A stretch of DNA of 37,168 bases from Planctomycetota bacterium (GTDB lineage Bacteria > Planctomycetota > Planctomycetia > Gemmatales > Gemmataceae), in assembly GCA_009920765.1 (NCBI GenBank), contig RFZJ01000036.1:1-37168 (forward strand), read 5' to 3'. Below the pieces are notes generated by a model. It saw only the letters and a list, made by a program, of their open reading frames with translations. It made no database searches and was not told where the DNA came from. This document shows positions 31,841 to 37,168 of the stretch, piece by piece (positions within the stretch are counted from its first letter, which is position 1; every line of letters begins with the position of its first letter). The position numbers and the translations under genes were made by a program.

Positions 31841-33286
31841 GTGTATTCCGTTTTAATACTTGCAACAGGCTTGGGGTTGGCACAAGCAGAAGAAATAAAA
31901 AACGTTAAATCCATTCAGGTTCAAAACAATATAAGTTTCCGTGTACAAACCTCGCAGGAATTGCTGTACCGCGGTTTATTCACCGAGGAAGCTCGATCGA
32001 GCAGGGTTCAATTTCAAAGATCCTACCGCATCGAATCACGATGTCTGGTATTGGAAACAAACAAAAATAATTCCCAACTTGCATGCCTTACTCTTTTAAA
32101 ACAACGCACCAATCCTGCATCATTACCCACCGTTACGTCTGAGCCTCCTGCGACTTCTGTACGCTTGGAAACATTCATCTGCGATTCCAAGGGTAAAATC
32201 CAACCCGGAAATAATCTGGGAAAGTTATCTCTGGAGGGCCCATCGACCATTGAATATGGCTACCTGATCGAATTGCCAAAAAACAGAATTGCTGAAAATG
32301 ACACCTGGGAAACCACGGAAGATGGCAGGCCTGTTTGTATCTGGATCGTATCGGGTACTGAAATGGTACAAGGGGTTAAATGCATCAAACTGATTGGCAC
32401 CCAGCAAACAGAGGATTGGTTAAAAACCCGTGCAGACCGACAAGCATGGAAAAGAACCGACACCGTCTGGCTTCATCCCCAAATGGGAGTAGCCCAGAAA
32501 CTCGAACGAACCATCGAGATCAAAGATCCAGCACATAACGAACCTTCACAAAAAAGCACCTTGCGGCTTGAACTTGAAACCAGTTTGGTTTACCCGGGAC
32601 AATTGTTCCTCGACCGGAAAAACGAAATTCAACTGGCAACGAACTACCGTGAATCGGCAAACTCATACACCCAGGAAATCGCAAAGTATTCCGCCCAAAT
32701 AAAATCTTTGATCAGGCAGGTTAAAAGCCAATCAGAAATCATGAGCCAGACCCCTTACCGTGATGCAATTATCCAGACCACCAAACGGCTGGAAAACTTC
32801 TTAAAGGGAGAGAATTCCGAGACCGTGATCGTGCCAGTATCTGCAACAAGTTTGCAAACTGCAAAATTAGGGCAAAAAGCCCCTGATTTTATTGCCCAAA
32901 ATATGCTCAAACAGGAATCTGTCAGACTCGCTAGATTGGAAGGTAAATCCATCCTTCTGGTCTTCTACAACCCTAAATCACCACTCTCCAACGAAATCCT
33001 TTCCTTCGCAAAAACTATGCAAGCAAATCATGGCGACTCGGTCACCGTGCTTGGCATGAGCGTTATTGATGATAATGAAATAGTTAAAAAGCAAGCCGAA
33101 GCGTCCAAAATCAATTTCGATGTACTTAATGGCAGCGGTTTACGTTCAAGTTATGGTCTTGAATCCACCCCCAAAATAGTGCTATTGGATGCCAAGGGGA
33201 TTGTACGATTGAATTGTCTGGGTTGGGGGCAGGAAACCCAATCGGAAATCAACTCCGAATTGAAACGAAACATTGATAAAGATTAA
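31841..33286 (+). CDS. Secreted protein with a thioredoxin-like domain in which both cysteines are serine
   Basis: A 481-residue protein starting with GTG; GAGAGG lies seven bases upstream, and an in-frame stop just before it excludes a longer N-terminus. The first 16 residues (ending GLAQAEE) look like a short signal peptide with no positive charge, so export is likely but not certain. Residues 25-260 are a beta-rich domain of unknown type, and 265-325 are helical. Residues 340-475 form a TlpA/AhpC-like thioredoxin fold: LGQKAPDF, LVFYNPKSPLSNE (aligning with FWATWCPPC), and the cis-proline in ESTPKIVLLD (P444). The CxxC position reads S380-P-L-S383, so oxidoreductase activity should be lost. 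It may be the first gene of a unit with the two genes downstream. Confidence 0.8.
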   Translation: MYSVLILATGLGLAQAEEIKNVKSIQVQNNISFRVQTSQELLYRGLFTEEARSSRVQFQRSYRIESRCLVLETNKNNSQLACLTLLKQRTNPASLPTVTSEPPATSVRLETFICDSKGKIQPGNNLGKLSLEGPSTIEYGYLIELPKNRIAENDTWETTEDGRPVCIWIVSGTEMVQGVKCIKLIGTQQTEDWLKTRADRQAWKRTDTVWLHPQMGVAQKLERTIEIKDPAHNEPSQKSTLRLELETSLVYPGQLFLDRKNEIQLATNYRESANSYTQEIAKYSAQIKSLIRQVKSQSEIMSQTPYRDAIIQTTKRLENFLKGENSETVIVPVSATSLQTAKLGQKAPDFIAQNMLKQESVRLARLEGKSILLVFYNPKSPLSNEILSFAKTMQANHGDSVTVLGMSVIDDNEIVKKQAEASKINFDVLNGSGLRSSYGLESTPKIVLLDAKGIVRLNCLGWGQETQSEINSELKRNIDKD

Positions 33287-33412
33287 TTGATCCCTTACAT
33301 GTTCTCCAGGCCGCAACTTCGGTTCTCTTGATTGTTTTTGTTCCAACTCTTGCTGGATTCATGCTTGAGTCTTTTGCCTTGTTGCCGATACGATAAAGAG
33401 GTAGTGCAAACG

Positions 33413-33898
33413 ATGGTGGATTACGAAGTACAACCGAATACACGGAAGTGTGCAATCAGTGGCAGAGTGCTGCAATCTGGCGAAACCGTGTTTACGGTTC
33501 TTGCGGATGAAGAGGGAAAATTGGTTCGTAAGGATTATGCGGAAGAAAACTGGAAGGGACCACCAGAGGGATGTTTCTCTCATTGGAAAGGTAAAGTAAA
33601 GGAAACGACAACCAAAAAAACCTCTCCTGTGGATGAAAGTCTCCTGATGGATTGCTTCGAAAGATTGGAAGGACAGGACGACCCAAAACAACAGAACTTC
33701 CGGTATATAATAGGATTGATGCTGGTACGCAAACGAAAATTAAAACTGGTTAAAACTGAAAATCTTGGTGACATGGAAAAACTGGTGCTCCGATGTGCAA
33801 AAACCAGTACCGACCATGAAGTTTTACACACCAAGCTGACCGAAAGCGAACTTGATAAAGTTCAAGAAGAAGTCATGGGACTTCTGGGGTGGGATTAA
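33413..33898 (+). CDS. Conserved-looking 161-residue cytoplasmic protein
   Basis: No family I can name with confidence. The ATG at 33413 is chosen because the protein then begins cleanly with MVDYEVQPNTRKCAISGRVL; the 27 codons before it are Leu/Cys-rich and look non-coding, and a GAGG lies rather far (12 bases) upstream. Residues 1-60 (CAISGRVLQSGETVF, then LVRKDYAEENWKGPPEG and FSHWKG) look like a compact beta domain with cysteines at both ends. The rest (about 75-160) is helical, with a basic MLVRKRKLKL segment. It starts 126 bases after the thioredoxin-fold gene; the lipoprotein gene follows after 23 bases. Confidence 0.75.
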   Translation: MVDYEVQPNTRKCAISGRVLQSGETVFTVLADEEGKLVRKDYAEENWKGPPEGCFSHWKGKVKETTTKKTSPVDESLLMDCFERLEGQDDPKQQNFRYIIGLMLVRKRKLKLVKTENLGDMEKLVLRCAKTSTDHEVLHTKLTESELDKVQEEVMGLLGWD

Positions 33899-33921
33899 AA
33901 ACCCCGACAATGGAGAACGCC

Positions 33922-34848
33922 ATGGTTCTGCTCAAAATAAACTTGCTGTTTAAAAAAGCCTCGTCTTTAGCACTTCTGACGTTGATGGTTGGGTGCAATA
34001 GCTGGCCTGGGTTGAGGGATCGCGATACTGCAAGGACTGCGCCTGGAGAAACTCCAACCTCACAACAACTGGTCGCTTATCTCAATAATAACGGCCAGCG
34101 AGTTCAGGCAATTCAATGTAATCAAGTTTCAATTGATGCAAAGCAGGGAAATCAAACAGCCCCCGGCCTAGATGGGTTGATGGTTTGCCAAAAGCCGAGA
34201 AACTTTAGGCTTAAAGCCAAGGTTATAGGCCAACCTGCAGTTGATATAGGCTCCAACAACCAAGAGTTTTGGTATTGGATCAGCAAGGTAGAACCGGTTC
34301 CCTACGTGTTTCATTGCAATTATGATGAACTGGAAAAAGGAAATGTTCGTTTACCTTTTCCTTTCCACCCCGATATGATTGTCAGCGCATTGGGCATGGG
34401 CGAATACGATCCATCCAAGCAGTACGAAGTAAAAGTGAGCCAGCAGAATGTGGAATTAGTTGAACCGGTTGCAAACTACCAAGGTAAGCAGGTTCGTAAA
34501 TCAACCGTGTTTCTGCGAAAAGCCCTTTCCCAAGGGAAATATCAGGTCGCAGGGCATATACTTCGAGATGTACAAGGCAGGGAAATATGCAATGCAACTG
34601 TCTATGAAGTACAACAAAGTAAAGAAACAGGGGCTATTCTCCCCCAGCGAATCAAAATTATCTGGCCCGAAGAAAAAATGGAAATGGTACTGCGTTTAAA
34701 CGATATGCAGGTCACCACGGTAACACCCGATCGGGCTGAGCGATTATTCAGCAGGGGCGATTTATCCAACCTGCCTGGTTTTGATCTTGCACGATGGGCA
34801 CCCGATCAGGGAGCACCCATTCAGCGCACACGAGGAGTTGCGCCTTAG
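33922..34848 (+). CDS. Putative lipoprotein of unknown function
   Basis: GGAG six bases before the ATG at 33922 supports this start over the ATGs at 33889 and 33910. The first 25 residues form a lipoprotein signal peptide: lysines, a hydrophobic core and a lipobox ending LMVGC. The mature protein (about 285 residues) is polar and beta-rich; it contains WYWISKVEP-PYVFHCNYDELEKG, and TPDRAERLFSRGDL near the end. This pattern resembles outer-membrane lipoprotein-sorting (LolA/LolB-like) beta shells, but I cannot confirm the fold. It follows the 161-residue protein by 23 bases and is convergent with the ECF sigma factor gene, with three bases between the stops. Confidence 0.75.
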   Translation: MVLLKINLLFKKASSLALLTLMVGCNSWPGLRDRDTARTAPGETPTSQQLVAYLNNNGQRVQAIQCNQVSIDAKQGNQTAPGLDGLMVCQKPRNFRLKAKVIGQPAVDIGSNNQEFWYWISKVEPVPYVFHCNYDELEKGNVRLPFPFHPDMIVSALGMGEYDPSKQYEVKVSQQNVELVEPVANYQGKQVRKSTVFLRKALSQGKYQVAGHILRDVQGREICNATVYEVQQSKETGAILPQRIKIIWPEEKMEMVLRLNDMQVTTVTPDRAERLFSRGDLSNLPGFDLARWAPDQGAPIQRTRGVAP

Positions 34849-34851
34849 GTA

Positions 34852-35409
34852 CTACGCAAGCAAAACTTTTAACTTTAATCGGGCCCTTGCCAGCATCGGC
34901 CCGATAGAGTTCATAGCCAAGCCAAGACTTTCACTAATCTCTTTATAGCTTAGCCCCTCAAGATAAAACATACCTATCATTGCCCTTTCAGGCATTGCCA
35001 ATTTGGAAATTGCTTCCCTTAAAATATTATTTTGAATAACACTCGAAACCTTGCCATGCGAGGAAGTATTGGGAACAACGGCACCTTTGTTACCATTTAA
35101 ATAGCTAACCCGCTTATTAATCTCTTGCACTGCTTTTCGATGAACCAAGGTGCTAAGATAGGTCGACAACTTACTCTCACCCCGATAAGCCCGAAGGAAT
35201 GCAAAATCATCCTTGAGTATTTCAAGAAATACTTCCGAGGTTATATCTTCCACATCTTCGGAGGTCACATGATAGCCCATGCGAAAACCGACTTGATAAA
35301 TTCCGTGGAAGATCAACTGGATATTCTCATCTACCAATTGATTCCAAGCACCGGGAAACCGGTCCAGGCAACCTTCCACCAAATTCTTATCCGCTGAGTT
35401 TGATGCCAT
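34852..35409 (-). CDS. ECF-type RNA polymerase sigma factor
   Basis: A 185-residue sigma factor with only regions 2 and 4. Region 2 spans about 8-100 (AWNQLVDENIQLIFHGIYQ, then SEDVEDITSEVFLEIL and a divergent region 2.4 around LSTYLSTLVHRKAV). Region 4 spans about 133-183 and contains the helix-turn-helix LSYKEISESLGLAMNSIGPMLARARLKLK. No anti-sigma factor gene is adjacent and no C-terminal extension is present. The ribosome-binding site is poor. It is divergent from dapL; an 8-7-8 inverted repeat lies 46 bases upstream of its start. Which promoters it recognises is unknown; planctomycetes have many such factors. Confidence 0.9.
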   Translation of the reverse strand: MASNSADKNLVEGCLDRFPGAWNQLVDENIQLIFHGIYQVGFRMGYHVTSEDVEDITSEVFLEILKDDFAFLRAYRGESKLSTYLSTLVHRKAVQEINKRVSYLNGNKGAVVPNTSSHGKVSSVIQNNILREAISKLAMPERAMIGMFYLEGLSYKEISESLGLAMNSIGPMLARARLKLKVLLA

Positions 35410-35454
35410 TCTTTTACATTTTTTACTTTAGAAACTGGGCAAAACCCATTAACT

Positions 35455-35477
35455 TCGTTATTCTATTGCAATAACGA
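35455..35477. promoter_or_regulatory. Inverted repeat between the ECF sigma factor gene and dapL
   Basis: TCGTTATT (35455-35462) and AATAACGA (35470-35477) are perfect complements separated by seven bases. The dyad lies between two divergent genes and is a possible regulator-binding site. Confidence 0.4.
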
Positions 35478-35578
35478 TACAACAGTCACTAGGAATTGAC
35501 TAGGCTATCTTGTTGAAAGGGTGACCGGGCATTTTGCCCATAACCCACATTTACCTGAAATTTATAATCAGAGGCACT

Positions 35579-36814
35579 ATGAGTAGCACAGATCCTTGGT
35601 TTCAGTCTCTTTTCGCAGATCGCATCGGTGGCGCCAACTATGGAAAATCCACCAAAATCTACAAGTTCGAAAAAATCAAACGAGCCAAGCGCGCCGCACT
35701 TGCTGCTCACCCAGAACGCAAGCTCCTCGATTTTGGTATCGGGGAAAACGATGATATGGCTCCTAAACTAGTCAGGGACTTCCTCAAGGTTGAAGTCGAT
35801 AAAGTGGAAAACCGAGGCTATGCGGATAACGGTATCGCAGCATACAAAGAAGCAGCAGCGGGCTTCATGCAAAAGGTTTTTAATGTCAACCTCGATCCAG
35901 TCACCGAAATCAACCACTGCATTGGTTCCAAGCCCGCTTATGCAATGCTACCTGCTGTTTTCATCAACCCAGGTGATATCACCCTGATGACGGTTCCGGG
36001 CTACCCCGTGGCAGGCACTCATACTGAATATTACGGGGGCAAAGTTCATAGGCTTCCCTTGCTTGCTGAGAACAACTTCTTTCCTGATCTCGACAACATT
36101 CCTGCAGATGTTCGCGAAAAAGCAAAGCTGCTGGTCATCAATTACCCCAATAGCCCCACCGGGCAAGTTGCAACCCGCGACTTCTACAAACGCGTGATTG
36201 ACTTTGCACACAAAAATAAAATCATCATTGTGCAAGATGCTGCACATATTCTATTAAGCTACGATGGAGCCCCACTTAGCTTCCTGCAAGTTGAAGGCGC
36301 ACGGGAAGTGGGCGTCGAAGTCCATTCGATGTCTAAGGGATTCAACATGATTGGCTGGCGTCTAGGGTTTGTTGCAGGACATCCAAAAATCGTTCAAGCT
36401 TATGCGGATGTTAAAGATAACTGCGATTCTGGGCAGTTCATGGCAATCCAGCAGGCAGCATCCGAGGCTCTTAGGCACCCGGAAATAGGCGAGCAGGTAC
36501 GAGAAAAATATCGCAGAAGGCTTGCGAAGTTGGTAGCAGCCTTAAACCAAGTAGGCTTTCAGGCAAGTATGCCCAAGGGCACCTATTTCCTTTACATCAA
36601 ATCGCCCAAGGGTTGCATTGGACAAACTTTTGCTAACGCAGAAGAAGCTTCCCAATTCTTAATTACCGAGCAGTCGGTTTGCTGCGTTCCCTGGGATGAT
36701 GCGGGTCCTTTCCTAAGGTTTTCGGTCACTTATATTGCCAAGGATGAGGCGGAAGAAGATGCTCTGATGAAAGAAACCGTAGAGCGCCTAGGGAAGCTTA
36801 AATTACAGTTTTAA
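35579..36814 (+). CDS. dapL: LL-diaminopimelate aminotransferase
   Basis: A 411-residue PLP-dependent class I/II aminotransferase. DapL converts tetrahydrodipicolinate directly to LL-diaminopimelate with glutamate as amino donor, for lysine and peptidoglycan precursors. The PLP site is intact: YPNSPTG (N191), VQDAAH (D220), the Schiff-base lysine in SMSKGFN (K253) and GWRLGF (R261). The opening FADRIGGANYGKSTKIYKFEKIKRAK and the substrate segment GTHTEYYGGKVHRLPL agree with DapL rather than aspartate aminotransferase. The start at 35579 has GAGG four bases upstream; the frame extends 15 codons further without a ribosome-binding site. It ends at a very strong terminator. Another acyclic amino-acid aminotransferase is possible but less likely. 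Confidence 0.85.
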   Translation: MSSTDPWFQSLFADRIGGANYGKSTKIYKFEKIKRAKRAALAAHPERKLLDFGIGENDDMAPKLVRDFLKVEVDKVENRGYADNGIAAYKEAAAGFMQKVFNVNLDPVTEINHCIGSKPAYAMLPAVFINPGDITLMTVPGYPVAGTHTEYYGGKVHRLPLLAENNFFPDLDNIPADVREKAKLLVINYPNSPTGQVATRDFYKRVIDFAHKNKIIIVQDAAHILLSYDGAPLSFLQVEGAREVGVEVHSMSKGFNMIGWRLGFVAGHPKIVQAYADVKDNCDSGQFMAIQQAASEALRHPEIGEQVREKYRRRLAKLVAALNQVGFQASMPKGTYFLYIKSPKGCIGQTFANAEEASQFLITEQSVCCVPWDDAGPFLRFSVTYIAKDEAEEDALMKETVERLGKLKLQF

Positions 36815-36838
36815 CTACAATCAGACACTCAGTAAACA

Positions 36839-36886
36839 AAATAAGCCGGGGCCTCTTAATAATAAGAGGCCCCGGCTTATTTTTTA
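36839..36886. terminator. Bidirectional terminator with a 20-base-pair perfect stem
   Basis: The arms 36839-36858 and 36863-36882 pair without mismatch around the loop ATAA. The stem is GC-rich in the middle and ends in an A/T tract, so a T run follows on both strands. It lies between the convergent stops of dapL and the repeat protein gene. Confidence 0.95.
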
Positions 36887-36894
36887 AACTTCAT

Positions 36895-37168
36895 TTATCG
36901 ATTACGCAACTTCCTGAAAAAGTCCCTAATTGGTGTTTTCCGTTCTTCAACAACTTCTTCTTTTACATCAGTCGCAGAAGATTTTGCGGAGGCTTTAGCA
37001 GAAGAAGCTTGCTCCACCTTCTTAGTTTCCTTAACTGGTTCTGGATTCTTTGAAGCTGGGGCTTGCTCCACCTTCTTAGTTTCCTTAACTGGTTCTGGAT
37101 TCTTTGAAGCTGGGGCTGGCTCTACCTTCTTAGTTTCCTTAACTGGTTCTGGATTCTTTGAAGCTGGG
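36895..37168 (-). CDS. Lys/Pro/Glu-rich repeat protein, C-terminal part only
   Basis: Leftward gene entering from the right edge; only the last 90 codons are visible. The protein consists of an 18-residue unit, PASKNPEPVKETKKVE-(Q/P)-A, repeated three times in the window. A Ser/Ala/Lys-rich stretch follows, then a basic end, KTPIRDFFRKLRNR. Composition and repetition suggest a flexible extended linker or cell-envelope-spanning region like those in TonB-type or surface proteins, but the folded part is outside the window. It ends nine bases before the shared terminator. No function can be assigned. Confidence 0.75.
   Translation of the reverse strand, partial: PASKNPEPVKETKKVEPAPASKNPEPVKETKKVEQAPASKNPEPVKETKKVEQASSAKASAKSSATDVKEEVVEERKTPIRDFFRKLRNR
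37007..37168. repeat. Three 54-bp tandem repeats
   Basis: Units at 37007-37060 and 37061-37114 are identical. The third, 37115-37168, differs at two positions (37118 and 37123). The unit is a multiple of three and keeps the reading frame of the gene ending at 36895. The array reaches the window edge and may continue. Confidence 0.97.

Noticed and set aside
35563..35568. TATAAT just before dapL
   Set aside because: It lies ten bases before the start codon and has no -35 at suitable distance; transcription from it would remove the ribosome-binding site.
1..37168. CRISPR arrays, tRNA or rRNA genes, insertion sequences, prophage genes
   Set aside because: I looked for regular spaced repeats, tRNA arm sequences and transposase or integrase motifs and found none; the only tandem repeats are the in-frame 54-bp units.

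Overview
The window comes from a planctomycete (phylum Planctomycetota), probably a relatively low-GC lineage near Gemmatales or Pirellulales; the family is my inference. The evidence is the number of secreted protein families largely typical of this phylum: a DUF1501 protein with a Tat signal, two DUF1549/DUF1553 proteins, a cytochrome c plus WD40 protein, a DUF1587/DUF1592-type cytochrome, and DUF1080 and DUF3500 proteins. An LL-diaminopimelate aminotransferase and a four-domain ribosomal protein S1 fit this as well. I saw no tRNA, rRNA, CRISPR array, insertion sequence or prophage. This looks like ordinary chromosome with many secreted proteins.

Layout. Positions 1-3222: two leftward secreted proteins, a DUF1592-type cytochrome cut by the left edge and a thioredoxin-fold protein with Ca-loop-like repeats. 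Positions 3792-8090: dnaG and rpoD joined by a TGATG overlap, a terminator, then a coiled-coil zinc-ribbon protein. Positions 8111-9769: a secreted HExxH metallopeptidase-like protein, leftward. Positions 10069-12175: an ATP-grasp protein and a sugar isomerase-like TIM barrel, rightward, sharing stop-codon bases with the convergent rpsA. Positions 12172-15225: leftward DUF3500, DUF1080 and rpsA. Positions 15305-17318: a flippase-like membrane protein and a membrane-bound family 2 glycosyltransferase. Positions 17510-26259: the main secreted block, DUF1501, a PPC-domain protein, DUF1549/DUF1553, cytochrome/WD40 and a small basic protein, behind two good sigma-70 promoters. Positions 26322-28760: a small leftward zinc-motif protein, then a second DUF1549/DUF1553 protein. 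Positions 28875-31500: a ROK glucokinase convergent on a two-gene leftward unit (membrane protein and PEP-hydrolase-like protein). Positions 31841-34848: a second cysteine-less thioredoxin-fold protein, a conserved-looking 161-residue protein and a lipoprotein. Positions 34852-36814: an ECF sigma factor divergent from dapL. Positions 36895-37168: the C-terminal end of a lysine/proline/glutamate-rich protein built from 54-bp tandem repeats.

How it fits together. Housekeeping genes (replication initiation, the primary sigma factor, S1, glucokinase, lysine/peptidoglycan precursor synthesis) are interleaved with a large secreted, partly haem-binding set of unknown function. The best candidate for undescribed biology is the 17.5-26.3 kb block together with the other cytochrome-type proteins at 1-986 and 26910-28760. 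Two secreted thioredoxin-fold proteins that have lost both catalytic cysteines, and the ATP-grasp/isomerase pair, are the next most interesting. Gene boundaries are mostly secure. Several starts were moved from the longest reading frame to a downstream codon with a Shine-Dalgarno sequence or signal peptide, and this is stated in each case.
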